Notes: generated from the letters alone by a model not told the origin. Counted from the stretch's first letter, positions 1 through 7,954 are shown. The stretch: DNA of 7,954 bases from an uncultured Clostridia bacterium (GCA_947177545.1 CAMWVF010000038.1:1-7954), one strand, 5' to 3'. Program-made: numbers and translations.

Positions 1-1006
1 CTGTACACTTGACGGCAAGAAAATTTACATACAGTCAATGCTTAATATTCCCGCTTCCGATGTAGAGGGAAGCGTCCGTCAGGCGGTACAGCTTGAAAAG
101 GCGGGGTGTGAGATAATCCGCGCGGCAATTCCCGACATGGCGGCGGTAAGGCTTATTCCCGCCATAAAAAATGCGGTGACTATTCCTCTTGTTGCGGACA
201 TACATTTTGACTACAGGCTTGCATTGGAAAGCGTCGCCGCGGGTATTGACAAGATACGCATAAACCCGGGAAATATCGGGGATTTCGACAAGGTAAAAGC
301 GGTTGCAAATGCCTGCGCGGAGAAAAATATCCCCATAAGAATTGGGGTAAATTCGGGTTCGTTGGAAAAGGATATACTCGCCAAATACGGCTCTCCCACG
401 GCGGAGGCTCTTGTTGAAAGCGCACTTCGACACGCGGAACTTCTGGAGCGTTGTGATTTTCACGATATTGTTATTTCCATAAAATCCTCAGACGTGCCTA
501 CAATGATAAAGGGTTACCGCCTCCTTGCGTATAAAACCGATTATCCTCTCCATTTGGGAGTTACCGAGGCGGGGACAAAGCGAATGGGTATCATAAAATC
601 CGCAGTGGGTATAGGCTCTCTTCTTGCGGATGGTATCGGGGAGACAATTCGGGTCTCTCTCACGGCAGACCCTGTTGAGGAAATTTATGCGGCGAAAGAT
701 ATTTTATCCGCCGTGGGAAAGGGCAGCGGTGTAAAGCTTATTGCCTGTCCAACCTGCGGAAGAACTAAAATTGACCTTATACCCCTTGCAGAAAAGGTAG
801 AAGCGGCAGTCAGGTATATTGATAAGGATATTACCGTAGCAGTCATGGGTTGCGTGGTGAACGGTCCGGGAGAAGCCCGGGAAGCTGACGTTGGTATTGC
901 GGGAGGAGACGGCTGCGCAGTACTTTTCCGTAAAGGAGAAATTATCAGAAAGCTGCCCGAGACGGAAATTCTCACGGCTTTGCTGGAGGAAATAGAGAAA
1001 ATTTAG
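1..1006 (+). CDS. ispG: 4-hydroxy-3-methylbut-2-enyl diphosphate synthase (IspG/GcpE), 5'-truncated
   Basis: IspG reductively converts methylerythritol cyclodiphosphate (MEcPP) to HMBPP, the next-to-last step of the cytosolic MEP isoprenoid pathway, using a [4Fe-4S] cluster. The frame is open from the left edge (first full codon at base 2). Codons before the ATG at 38 encode GKKIYIQSM, which matches the family's N-terminal VQSM segment, so 38 is internal and the true start lies off the window; roughly 10-25 residues are missing. The N-terminal TIM-barrel part includes IRINPGNIGD and GVNSGSLEKD. The C-terminal Fe-S part has CPTCGRT (Cys codons at 746 and 755), then GCVVNGPGE (Cys at 851, Glu at 872). 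The spacings of these four ligands (3, 32 and 7 residues) match E. coli IspG Cys270, Cys273, Cys305 and Glu312. All ligands are intact, so it should be active. It ends 16 bases before polC, suggesting cotranscription; in many Firmicutes dxr and rseP lie upstream, which cannot be checked here. Confidence 0.97.
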   Translation, partial: CTLDGKKIYIQSMLNIPASDVEGSVRQAVQLEKAGCEIIRAAIPDMAAVRLIPAIKNAVTIPLVADIHFDYRLALESVAAGIDKIRINPGNIGDFDKVKAVANACAEKNIPIRIGVNSGSLEKDILAKYGSPTAEALVESALRHAELLERCDFHDIVISIKSSDVPTMIKGYRLLAYKTDYPLHLGVTEAGTKRMGIIKSAVGIGSLLADGIGETIRVSLTADPVEEIYAAKDILSAVGKGSGVKLIACPTCGRTKIDLIPLAEKVEAAVRYIDKDITVAVMGCVVNGPGEAREADVGIAGGDGCAVLFRKGEIIRKLPETEILTALLEEIEKI

Positions 1007-1011
1007 GAATT

Positions 1012-1019
1012 GGTGAAAG
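1012..1019 (+). promoter_or_regulatory. Weak ribosome-binding site of polC
   Basis: GGTGAAAG lies 3-11 bases before the ATG at 1023 and is only a partial Shine-Dalgarno match; GGTGA ends six bases before the start. No better site lies in the 16-base ispG-polC gap. The ATG is supported because the protein then begins with the typical PolC N-terminus. Weak initiation or coupling to ispG translation is plausible for a low-abundance polymerase, but this is inference. Confidence 0.5.
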
Positions 1020-1022
1020 TTA

Positions 1023-4000
1023 ATGCTTATAAAGGAACTTTTTTCGGACTACATAGCGGATATCCCGAATTCAATAGGCAAGGGCAATGTGCTGAAGCTG
1101 TCGCATACCGAAAATATGCGGGAGCTTACTGTTTTTGCGTCTTATGAAATGGTTCAGAATTACAATTATGTTATGGACTTTGAAAAGGCAATGCAGACAA
1201 GCCTCGGCATAACAAGCTTTACTCTTAACTGCCGATATGCTCCAAATCTTTTTAACGAGAAGTCCATGCCCGATATTGTGACAATGCTGAAAAGGCGTAT
1301 GTATGTTATCAACGGTCATTTGAGCAATGCAGTGTACAGCTTTGCTGACAGCACGGTCACGGTGGACGTGAACGGCGTGGGCTTTGCCGCTCTGAAAAAA
1401 GCGGGGGTGGAGCGGGAGCTTGAAAAGATGATACGGGAGGTCTACTCAGTTGGCGTAAAGGTTGTTATGAACGGCGAGGTCGAGACAGCCCCCGAATATG
1501 ATTACGAAAGCAGAATGGCGGAGGCAATTGCTGCTATACCAATGCCCACTGAGGCTCCGGAGCCTGCGGGCGGAATTTATGATATGGTGCAGGCTGCTGT
1601 GCCAAAGGAGCCTATTGTTACTGTCGATTTAATGGACTTACCCATACTTGTTGAAAGCGCCAAAATAATCAAGGGGCGGAAAATTGACTCGCCAATAACA
1701 AATATTTCCGACATAACAAGCAAGATGAGCAACATTACGCTGTGGGGGGACGTTTTTGATTATTCCGAAAAGGAGATACGCACAAAAAACGGCGAAAGGC
1801 GCGTGGTTTCGGTAAGCATTACGGACTACACGGGTTCTATCTCGATAAAAAGCTTTGAGAGCAAGGACGAGGAAAATATTTTTGCACAGTTCAAAAAGGG
1901 AGGCACACTTCTTATTAAGGGACGCTCCGATTTTGACACATTTGAAAACGAGTTTGTAATTAAGGCGAACGATGTTATGCAGGTGGGAAAAATTGAGCGC
2001 AAAGATGCCGCTGAGGAAAAGCGTGTGGAACTCCATCTGCATACAAATATGTCTGCATTGGACGCTGTAACTCCCGTTTCAAAGCTTATTGACAGGGCTT
2101 TTTCATGGGGACACAAGGCGATAGCCGTCACCGATCACGGCGTTGTGCAGGCTTTCCCCGAAGCGGCTTCAGCAGTCGCAAAGATACGCAAAAACGGCGG
2201 AGATTTCAAAATGATCTACGGCTGCGAAGCGTACTCGGTAAACGACAGGATAAGCGCGGTAAACATCTTTAGGGACAGAGCTGTCACCGACGAAATGATA
2301 GTTTTCGACATTGAGACAACGGGCTTTAATTCCCAGGCGGAAAGAATTATCGAGATAGGTGCGGTAAGGGTAAAAAATCTTGAAATGGGGGAGACCTTTC
2401 AGACCTTTGTGAACCCAGACAAGCCTATTCCCGAAAGGATCACAAAGCTTACAAGCATTACGGATGACATGGTAAAGGACGCTCCGAGCCAGGAGGAGGC
2501 TTTGAAGAAATTCATTGAATTTTGCGGCGAAGCCCCTGTCCTTATAGCACACAATGCGGGATTTGACTGCTCGTTCATAAAGGCTGCCTGCGAAAGATAC
2601 GGCGTGGATTTCGGCTTTTCCATGATAGATACTGTGGTAATGAGCAGAAGTATGCTGCCAAATCTTAAAAAGCACAAGCTTGACAATGTTGCCAAAGAAC
2701 TGGGTCTCGGCGAATTCAATCACCACCGTGCGGACGACGACGCAAAAATTCTTGCGAGAATATATATCGTCCTTGCCACAAGGCTTCTGGAAGAAAACAA
2801 AATAAAAATGATAAGCGAAATAAACCGCTGTGTGCTTAAAGTAGACCCTCGTGTGCTCCGTTCGCACCACCAGATAATTCTTGTCAAGGACGCCATTGGG
2901 CTTAAAAATCTGTACAAGCTTATATCTTTTTCCAATATAAAATATTATAAAAGAAATCCCAGAATTCCGATTTCAGAGCTTATGAAGCACCGCGACGGAC
3001 TTATAGTAGGCAGCGCCTGCGAGGCTGGTGAGGTCTTTTCTGCAATTCGGGACGGTCAGCCCTGGGATACGATAAAGGACATTGCAAGATTTTACGATTA
3101 TCTTGAAATACAGCCGATTGCAAACAATGCTTTCCTTATAAGGGACGAGGATATGCCCAGCATTTCCTCCGAGGAAGATTTGCGTGACTTGAACAGGAAG
3201 ATAGTAAAGCTTGGGGAGGAGCTTAACATTCCCGTTGTGGCGACCTGCGATGTCCATTTTATGGACAAGGCTGACGGTATCTTCCGAAAAATTCTTACAT
3301 ATCAAAAGTTCAAGGACGCTGACAATCAGTCTCCCCTATATTTTAGGACTACCGATGAAATGTTAAAGGAATTCGCATATCTCGGCGAGGAAAAAGCCTA
3401 TGAGGTCGTTGTGACTAATACCAATAAAATTGTGGACATGGTAAATCCCGACATTGTGCCCATTCCTCCGGGAACATTCACTCCCGAAATTCCCGGAGCG
3501 GAGGAGGATTTGGAGCGTATCTCATGGGAAAGATGCAAATATATTTACGGCGATCCTGTACCCGAGATAGTTGCAAAGCGTCTTGACCGTGAGCTTACTT
3601 CAATTATAAAGCACGGCTTTGCAGTATTGTATATGATTGCTCAAAAGCTTGTGGCGAACTCCAATGAGCACGGTTATCAAGTGGGTTCGAGAGGTTCGGT
3701 AGGGTCTTCCTTTGTGGCTTCAATGGCGGGAATTTCCGAGGTAAACCCGCTGCCGCCCCATTATGTCTGTCCCAAATGCAAGCACAGCATTTTTATTACG
3801 GACGGTTCTGTGGGTTCGGGATACGACCTACCAGAAAAGAACTGTGAGAAGTGCGGTACGCCCTATAACCGTGACGGACACGACATACCATTTGAGACGT
3901 TCCTCGGCTTTGACGGCGACAAAGCCCCCGATATAGATCTTAACTTTTCGGGCGAATATCAGACCTTTGCTCACAAATATACTGAGGAGCTTTTCGGCAG

Positions 4001-5357
4001 CGACAACGTGTTCAAGGCGGGAACTATCGGTACGGTTGCGGATAAAATTGCGTTCGGCTATGTAAAGCATTATCTTGAAGAACATGGCGAGACCGTCTCC
4101 AAGGCGGAAATAAGCAGGCTTACTCTTGGTTGCACGGGCGTTAAACGTACTACAGGTCAGCACCCGGGTGGAATGGTGGTTGTGCCCTCAAAGTTTGAGG
4201 TCTATGATTTTACTCCCGTTCAGCACCCTGCCGAGGATCCTAATTCAATTTTTACAACAACGCATTTTGACTTCCATTCTCTGCACGATACTATTCTGAA
4301 GCTTGACGAGCTTGGACACGATGTGCCGACTCTATACAAGCACCTTGAGGACATGACAGGAATAAGCACGGGAGATATTTTCCCGGGAGACGAAAAGGTA
4401 ATAAGCCTTTGCACCTCCACCGAGGCTTTGGGGGTTTCTCCCGAGGATATATATTTTGAGACGGGAACTCTCGCCATACCCGAAATGGGTACAAACTTTG
4501 TCCGCGGTATGCTTATTGAGGCTCAGCCGAAAAAGTTTTCCGACCTGCTCCAGATATCGGGACTTTCCCACGGTACCGATGTTTGGCTGGGAAATGCACA
4601 GGAGCTTATCAAAAATAACATATGTACCATTTCGGACGTTATCGGTACCCGTGACAGCATTATGACATACCTTATTTACCACGGCATGGATCCAAAGCTG
4701 TCCTTTAAAATTATGGAGATAACCCGTAAGGGAAATGCGCCAAAGCTTCTTACAGAGGAAATGAAGCAGGATATGCTTGCCCACAACGTACCACAATGGT
4801 ACATTGACAGCTGTTTGAAGATAAAGTATATGTTCCCCAAGGCACACGCGGCGGCGTATGTTACTGCGGCAATGAAACTGGGGTGGTACAAGGTGTACGA
4901 GCCGCTGGCGTTCTATGCGGCGGTATTCACGGTGCGCGGCGAGGACTTCGATGCAGAGACTGTAATGCAGGGCAAAGAAGCCGTAAAGTTCAAAATAGAG
5001 GAGCTTAGAAAAAAGGGCAACGAGCGAAGCGGCAAAGAGACAGCTACTCTTGATATGCTGATGATAATAAACGAAATGCTGGCGAGGGGCTTTGAGTTCC
5101 TGCCGATAGACGTTTACAAGTCCGAGGCGGCTACTTATAAAATCGAGGACGGAAAAATAAGGCTCCCGTTCTGTTCCGCAAAGGGTGTCGGAGTAAACGC
5201 TGCAAAGTACGTTTACGACGCAGCGCAGCAGGGAGATCTGCTCTCCATTGACGAATTGCAGGAGCGGAGCGGCGCAACGAAAGCCATTATAGAGTCACTT
5301 GAAAGCATAGGCGCGTTGGACGCTCTTCCAAAATCAGCGCAGATATCGCTTTTCTGA
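1023..5357 (+). CDS. polC: DNA polymerase III PolC-type alpha subunit with built-in 3'-5' exonuclease
   Basis: This is the main replicative polymerase of low-GC Gram-positives, working at the fork with the beta clamp. At 1444 residues it matches the usual length (about 1435-1445). Domains in order: N-terminal domain (about 1-225); OB fold (about 230-325); first half of the PHP domain with HLHT (H338, H340), TDHG (D371, H372) and E402; a DEDDh exonuclease inserted in the PHP domain (D429 and E431 in FDIETTG, D515 in HNAGFD, H568 and D573 in HHRADDD); the rest of the PHP domain, with HH at 615-616 and D743-x-H745; then the polymerase core. The core has a zinc-binding Cys4 (C916, C919, C941, C944), catalytic D970 and D972 in PDIDLNF, and the third Asp D1095 in KLDELGHD. 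A helix-hairpin-helix-like KGVGVNAA is at about 1387. The protein ends in QISLF, the C-terminal clamp-binding motif. All catalytic residues are present and no frameshift is seen. Its hisZ neighbour is unusual, since rimP-nusA often follows polC in Firmicutes. Confidence 0.99.
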   Translation: MLIKELFSDYIADIPNSIGKGNVLKLSHTENMRELTVFASYEMVQNYNYVMDFEKAMQTSLGITSFTLNCRYAPNLFNEKSMPDIVTMLKRRMYVINGHLSNAVYSFADSTVTVDVNGVGFAALKKAGVERELEKMIREVYSVGVKVVMNGEVETAPEYDYESRMAEAIAAIPMPTEAPEPAGGIYDMVQAAVPKEPIVTVDLMDLPILVESAKIIKGRKIDSPITNISDITSKMSNITLWGDVFDYSEKEIRTKNGERRVVSVSITDYTGSISIKSFESKDEENIFAQFKKGGTLLIKGRSDFDTFENEFVIKANDVMQVGKIERKDAAEEKRVELHLHTNMSALDAVTPVSKLIDRAFSWGHKAIAVTDHGVVQAFPEAASAVAKIRKNGGDFKMIYGCEAYSVNDRISAVNIFRDRAVTDEMIVFDIETTGFNSQAERIIEIGAVRVKNLEMGETFQTFVNPDKPIPERITKLTSITDDMVKDAPSQEEALKKFIEFCGEAPVLIAHNAGFDCSFIKAACERYGVDFGFSMIDTVVMSRSMLPNLKKHKLDNVAKELGLGEFNHHRADDDAKILARIYIVLATRLLEENKIKMISEINRCVLKVDPRVLRSHHQIILVKDAIGLKNLYKLISFSNIKYYKRNPRIPISELMKHRDGLIVGSACEAGEVFSAIRDGQPWDTIKDIARFYDYLEIQPIANNAFLIRDEDMPSISSEEDLRDLNRKIVKLGEELNIPVVATCDVHFMDKADGIFRKILTYQKFKDADNQSPLYFRTTDEMLKEFAYLGEEKAYEVVVTNTNKIVDMVNPDIVPIPPGTFTPEIPGAEEDLERISWERCKYIYGDPVPEIVAKRLDRELTSIIKHGFAVLYMIAQKLVANSNEHGYQVGSRGSVGSSFVASMAGISEVNPLPPHYVCPKCKHSIFITDGSVGSGYDLPEKNCEKCGTPYNRDGHDIPFETFLGFDGDKAPDIDLNFSGEYQTFAHKYTEELFGSDNVFKAGTIGTVADKIAFGYVKHYLEEHGETVSKAEISRLTLGCTGVKRTTGQHPGGMVVVPSKFEVYDFTPVQHPAEDPNSIFTTTHFDFHSLHDTILKLDELGHDVPTLYKHLEDMTGISTGDIFPGDEKVISLCTSTEALGVSPEDIYFETGTLAIPEMGTNFVRGMLIEAQPKKFSDLLQISGLSHGTDVWLGNAQELIKNNICTISDVIGTRDSIMTYLIYHGMDPKLSFKIMEITRKGNAPKLLTEEMKQDMLAHNVPQWYIDSCLKIKYMFPKAHAAAYVTAAMKLGWYKVYEPLAFYAAVFTVRGEDFDAETVMQGKEAVKFKIEELRKKGNERSGKETATLDMLMIINEMLARGFEFLPIDVYKSEAATYKIEDGKIRLPFCSAKGVGVNAAKYVYDAAQQGDLLSIDELQERSGATKAIIESLESIGALDALPKSAQISLF

Positions 5358-5396
5358 CAGGAAAATAGTGCAAAATGACAATATTATAAAAAACTA

Positions 5397-5425
5397 TTGA
5401 CATTGTTAAGATAATGTGATATCAT
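5397..5425 (+). promoter_or_regulatory. Predicted sigma-A promoter of the his operon
   Basis: A perfect -35 box TTGACA (5397-5402) is followed after exactly 17 bases by TATCAT (5420-5425), a four-of-six -10 box carrying the extended TGn element (TG at 5417-5418). Transcription would start near 5432, leaving a leader of about 48 bases before hisZ. The alternative -10 CATAAT (5423-5428) would need a 20-base spacer and is less likely. An 8-bp palindrome TGATATCA (5417-5424) overlaps the -10. The leader is too short for a T-box or other large riboswitch, and no GC-rich stem with a U-run lies between the polC stop and this promoter, so some read-through from polC is possible. Confidence 0.75.
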
Positions 5426-5438
5426 AATACCAGGATAA

Positions 5439-5463
5439 TATAGTAATGTTTTACTATAGTAAA
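5439..5463 (+). promoter_or_regulatory. Candidate operator: overlapping palindromes upstream of hisZ
   Basis: TATAGTAA (5439-5446) and TTACTATA (5451-5458) form a perfect 8-bp inverted repeat around a 4-base centre TGTT. The second arm is also part of a 14-bp perfect palindrome, TTTACTATAGTAAA (5450-5463), so the half-site ATAGTAA occurs twice directly and once inverted. The element lies just downstream of the predicted start site and its right end touches the Shine-Dalgarno sequence. That position suits a repressor that blocks initiation or elongation. A TrpR-superfamily histidine regulator (HisR/YerC type, proposed for Firmicutes his operons) is one candidate because ACTA-TAGT resembles the ACTAGT core of trp operators, but this assignment is inference. 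As RNA the 8-bp stem is AU-rich and weak, so it is not a convincing terminator. Confidence 0.5.
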
Positions 5464-5468
5464 GGAGA
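5461..5468 (+). promoter_or_regulatory. Ribosome-binding site of hisZ
   Basis: AAAGGAGA is a strong Shine-Dalgarno match, but GGAG ends 12 bases before the ATG at 5480, longer than the usual 6-9. No alternative in-frame start lies closer, and the protein from this ATG starts with the family-typical TPEGTKD region. The first bases of the site belong to the 14-bp palindrome upstream, so a bound protein or a folded leader could also affect translation. Confidence 0.7.
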
Positions 5469-5479
5469 TTTTAAATTAA

Positions 5480-6700
5480 ATGAAACGATACGATCTGATA
5501 ACTCCCGAGGGAACAAAGGACTTGCTTTTTGAGGACTGCGCTGTCCGCAGAAGCCTTGAAGAGAAGCTTTCCGTGCTTTTCAAATCAAAGAGCTACTGCG
5601 AGATAGTTACCCCGGGACTTGAATTTTTTGACGTGTTTAACCTTAATTCAAGATATTTTCCCCAGGAAAGTATGTATAAGCTTGTGGACAACAAGGGCAG
5701 ACTTTTAGTGGTGCGCCCCGACTCAACAATGCCAATTGCGAGAGTTGCGGCAACAAGGCTCAGGGACTCCGAACTGCCTTTGAGGCTTTACTATAGGCAG
5801 AATGTGTACCGCAACAAACCTTTAATGCGAGGCAGGAGCGATGAGATACATCAAATGGGCATAGAACTTATCGGCTCCGACTCAAAGCGTGCGGACTTGG
5901 AGGTTATCACGGCAGCTATTGAAGTCCTAGCTTCCTTTGAAAACGAGGATTTCAGATTTGAGATAGGGGACATAGGTTTTTTCCGTGAGATTGTGAATAT
6001 GCTTGGTGCGGACGACAATACAAAAGAGGAGATACGCAGCCTTATTGAAGCAAAGAATTACCCGGCTTTGAACGACATTTTGGATAGCGTTGGGGACAAT
6101 AACATCACTAAGGCTTTGAAGCAGCTGCCTCGTCTTTTCGGCGGCGAGGAGGTTTTCGACAAGGCGGAGGCTCTTGTTGACGACGAAAAGGTCACGGCCG
6201 TTATTTCCAATATCAGAAATATTTACAACTGTCTTACCGAGCTTGGCTACAACGGAAAGATAACCGTTGATCTGGGTATCGTAAACAAGCTTGATTACTA
6301 CACGGGCGTTGTTATGAAAGGATATTTGCAGGGTTACGGTGACGCTGTACTTTCTGGCGGTCGCTATAACAAACTTCTTGCGGAATTTGGGTACGATGTC
6401 CCCGCAACGGGCTTTGCTGTAAACATCGATGCCGTGGCAAAGGTCATGAAGCAGTCACATACATATACTGCGCCCGTACCCGACGTCATCGTGTACGGCT
6501 GCGACGGCTTTGAAATGGAGGCTATAAAGTACGCAATGAAGCTTCGAGTTGAGGGTCTGAACGTCGAAAATTCGGTTTTTGCAACATATGAGGAAACCAA
6601 GGCTTACGCAGAGAGAAAGGGTATTCAAAAGGTGATATGCGTTGGGAGAAATCTTACGGAAGCAACATTAATTTCGGGAGGCGTAAAAAATGGAAAATGA
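5480..6700 (+). CDS. hisZ: ATP phosphoribosyltransferase regulatory subunit HisZ
   Basis: HisZ is a histidyl-tRNA synthetase (HisRS) paralogue that charges no tRNA. It assembles with short-form HisG to make active, histidine-inhibited ATP phosphoribosyltransferase, the first enzyme of histidine synthesis. The class II synthetase fold is visible: TPEGTKD near the N-terminus, a motif 2 region YRQNVYRN (about 105-112) and EIHQMGIELIG. Aligned by eye with E. coli HisRS, R111, Q125 and E129 correspond to R113, Q127 and E131, so the histidine pocket appears kept. The HisRS catalytic Arg259 in RGLDYY is replaced: here the sequence is NKLDYYTG (269-276). The motif 3 Arg of GLERL is also gone (NIDAV, Ala at 318). 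Both losses favour HisZ over HisRS, as does hisG next door. SGGRYNKL (292-299) is retained. Residues about 330-396 look like a shortened anticodon-binding (HGTP) fold. At 406 residues it is slightly long for HisZ. Its 3' end overlaps hisG by 11 bases. Confidence 0.95.
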   Translation: MKRYDLITPEGTKDLLFEDCAVRRSLEEKLSVLFKSKSYCEIVTPGLEFFDVFNLNSRYFPQESMYKLVDNKGRLLVVRPDSTMPIARVAATRLRDSELPLRLYYRQNVYRNKPLMRGRSDEIHQMGIELIGSDSKRADLEVITAAIEVLASFENEDFRFEIGDIGFFREIVNMLGADDNTKEEIRSLIEAKNYPALNDILDSVGDNNITKALKQLPRLFGGEEVFDKAEALVDDEKVTAVISNIRNIYNCLTELGYNGKITVDLGIVNKLDYYTGVVMKGYLQGYGDAVLSGGRYNKLLAEFGYDVPATGFAVNIDAVAKVMKQSHTYTAPVPDVIVYGCDGFEMEAIKYAMKLRVEGLNVENSVFATYEETKAYAERKGIQKVICVGRNLTEATLISGGVKNGK

Positions 6701-7325
6701 AAAAAGACCTTTGAGGATAGCTCTTACAAAGGGCAGACTTGAAAAGGATACGGTAGGTCTTCTTGAAAAGATAGGATATGACTGCTCAGCTGTCCGCGAC
6801 AAGGGCAGAAAGCTTATTCTCCCAGTGGGGGACTCTATTGAAGTAGTGCTTGCAAAGGCGGCTGACGTTATTACATATGTTGAGCATGGCGTCTGCGACA
6901 TGGGCGTTGTCGGCAAGGACACTATTATGGAGATGAACGGAAAATTTTTTGAGCTTGCGGATTTAGGCTTCGGAAGGTGCAAGTTCGCTCTTGCGGGCAA
7001 AAAAGGAGTGGACTTTTATCAAGGATACGGCGTAAAGACCATTGCCACAAAGTACCCCAATGTTTCCCGTGCTTTTTTTGAGAAAAAGGGTATGGACGTT
7101 GATATTGTAAAAATTGAGGGCAGCGTGGAGCTTGCTCCGCTTTTAAATCTTTCGGACGCTATCGTTGACATTGTTGAGACGGGTACTACCCTCAAAGAAA
7201 ACGGCCTTGAGGTTTTTGAGGATATTGCGCCTATCTCCGCAAGACTTATAGTCAACATGGTAAGCATGAAGCTTCGGCAGAATGAAATTGAAACGCTGAT
7301 AAAGAGTATTGAAGAAAATTTGTGA
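6690..7325 (+). CDS. hisG: ATP phosphoribosyltransferase catalytic subunit, short form (HisG_S)
   Basis: HisG joins ATP and PRPP to give N1-(5-phosphoribosyl)-ATP, the committed cytosolic step of histidine synthesis. At 211 residues it is the short form, which lacks the C-terminal ACT-like regulatory domain of the roughly 300-residue long form and therefore depends on HisZ, encoded just upstream. Visible family motifs are RIALTKGRL (9-17), the substrate-binding stretch DVITYVEHGVCDMGVVGKD (59-77), KIEGSVELAPLL, and the PRPP-binding loop DIVETGTTL (160-168). The ATG is supported by GGGAGG at 6676-6681, eight bases upstream and inside the end of hisZ. The 11-base overlap with hisZ suggests translational coupling that would keep the two subunits near equal amounts. 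hisD follows after 16 bases. No residue expected at the active site appears missing. Confidence 0.97.
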   Translation: MENEKRPLRIALTKGRLEKDTVGLLEKIGYDCSAVRDKGRKLILPVGDSIEVVLAKAADVITYVEHGVCDMGVVGKDTIMEMNGKFFELADLGFGRCKFALAGKKGVDFYQGYGVKTIATKYPNVSRAFFEKKGMDVDIVKIEGSVELAPLLNLSDAIVDIVETGTTLKENGLEVFEDIAPISARLIVNMVSMKLRQNEIETLIKSIEENL

Positions 7326-7341
7326 AAGGACGTGCTGATAA

Positions 7342-7954
7342 ATGATAAGAAAAATTATTGCCGACGGAAAAAGTGAAATAGAGTTCCTCAAAGAGGTGGA
7401 AAAGCGCAACGGCGATACAGATAAAAAGGTAACGGAGATAGTCTCTGAAATAATAGAAAATGTCAAGAATAACGGGGACAAGGCTGTTAAGGAGTATACA
7501 GAAAAATTTGACGGCAAGCTCCCCGAATATTATGAAGTACCTCTTGATGTTATCCACGATGCTTTAGAGGAAGCGGACGAGGATTTTGTAAACGCTCTCC
7601 TTGATGCAATGGAGAATATTGCGGCTTTCCACCACAGACAAAAGGAGCAGGGCTTTATCGACCCTCACGACAACGGAGTAATTCTCGGTCAACGGGTGAG
7701 AGGTCTTGAAAGGGTCGGACTTTATGTTCCCGGCGGCACGGCGGCGTACCCCTCGTCGGTTCTTATGAATGCAATTCCCGCAAAAATAGCGGGAGTAAAG
7801 GAGATAATAATGGTAACTCCGCCGATGAAAGATGGTACACCAAACAAGGATATTCTCGTCGCAGCCTCTGTATGCGGCGTTGATAGGGTTTTCCTCGCAG
7901 GCGGTGCGCAGGCGGTTGCAGCACTTGCGTATGGTACGGAGACTATCCCAAAGG
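7342..7954 (+). CDS. hisD: Histidinol dehydrogenase (HisD), 3'-truncated by the window edge
   Basis: HisD is a zinc-dependent, NAD-linked cytosolic enzyme that oxidises L-histidinol via histidinal to L-histidine, the last two steps of the pathway. Only the first 204 residues of about 430 are in the window; the frame runs open to the end without a stop. Family signatures are clear: LERVGLYVPGGTAAYPSSV (starting at about 122, PGG at 130-132), LMNAIPAKIAGVKEIIMVTPP, and FLAGGAQAVAALAYGT (from 184). These belong to the N-terminal Rossmann-like part. The zinc ligands and the catalytic Glu-His pair lie downstream and cannot be checked. The ATG at 7342 follows GAAAGGA (7324-7330) with an 11-base gap, slightly long; no better in-frame start is present. 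It lies 16 bases behind hisG, consistent with one his operon continuing past the right edge. Confidence 0.96.
   Translation, partial: MIRKIIADGKSEIEFLKEVEKRNGDTDKKVTEIVSEIIENVKNNGDKAVKEYTEKFDGKLPEYYEVPLDVIHDALEEADEDFVNALLDAMENIAAFHHRQKEQGFIDPHDNGVILGQRVRGLERVGLYVPGGTAAYPSSVLMNAIPAKIAGVKEIIMVTPPMKDGTPNKDILVAASVCGVDRVFLAGGAQAVAALAYGTETIPK

Noticed and set aside
38..40. ATG at 38 as the ispG start
   Set aside because: The upstream in-frame codons to the window edge encode conserved IspG sequence (GKKIYIQ before SM), so this Met is the internal one of the QSM motif.
2283..2800. Exonuclease block interrupting the PHP domain, as a possible intein or insertion
   Set aside because: This split PHP with an inserted DEDDh exonuclease is the normal architecture of PolC; no splicing motifs are present.
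2169..2870. 233-codon open frame on the minus strand inside polC
   Set aside because: It lies opposite the conserved exonuclease region of polC, has no recognisable domain, and is explained as the antisense shadow of a well-conserved gene. The other minus-strand frames are rejected for the same reason.
4456..4665. 69-codon + strand frame inside polC
   Set aside because: Out of frame within the polymerase core coding sequence, with no recognisable family; a shadow frame.
5364..5398. Intrinsic terminator for polC from the AATAGT/ACTATT repeat
   Set aside because: The stem would be six AU-rich pairs with a loop of over 20 bases and no U-run; it does not look like a working terminator.
5358..5479. 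T-box or other riboswitch leader for the his genes
   Set aside because: The predicted leader is only about 48 bases and the whole gap is 122 bases, with no T-box core sequence and no antiterminator or terminator stems.
5480..6700. Histidyl-tRNA synthetase instead of HisZ
   Set aside because: The catalytic Arg of the LDYY motif and the motif 3 Arg are replaced, the anticodon-binding region is short, and the gene overlaps a short-form hisG that needs HisZ.

Overview
The window reads as ordinary core-genome sequence from a Gram-positive anaerobe of the Firmicutes, most likely class Clostridia (an Oscillospirales or Ruminococcaceae-type relative is a guess). The main evidence is a full-length PolC-type replicative DNA polymerase, which is essentially a Firmicutes and close-relative enzyme. 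It sits directly behind ispG, a linkage common in clostridia, and is followed by a histidine operon of the hisZ-hisG(short)-hisD type. Base composition looks moderate by eye and codon use looks even across the genes. I see no mobile element, CRISPR array, tRNA, rRNA, integrase or toxin-like gene. All genes are on the + strand and about 98% of the window is coding.

Layout: (1) 1-1006 is ispG, missing its first residues to the left edge. (2) 1023-5357 is polC, 16 bases behind ispG and probably cotranscribed with it. (3) 5358-5479 is the only real intergenic gap, 122 AT-rich bases. It contains a strong-looking sigma-A-type promoter and, between that promoter and the hisZ start, a compact set of palindromes built on ATAGT/ACTAT half-sites. 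No intrinsic terminator is visible behind polC. (4) 5480-7954 is the start of a his operon: hisZ, hisG overlapping it by 11 bases, and hisD, which runs off the right edge.

How the genes work together: IspG makes HMBPP in the MEP isoprenoid pathway and PolC replicates the chromosome; these two are linked by gene order, not by pathway. HisZ and short-form HisG together form the ATP phosphoribosyltransferase that commits PRPP and ATP to histidine synthesis and is feedback-inhibited by histidine. HisD carries out the last two oxidations of the same pathway.

I found no convincing undescribed system. The item most worth checking is the candidate operator at 5439-5463: a 14-bp perfect palindrome overlapping an 8-bp inverted repeat, next to the hisZ ribosome-binding site. 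It suggests that this his operon is controlled by a DNA-binding repressor and not by a T-box leader.
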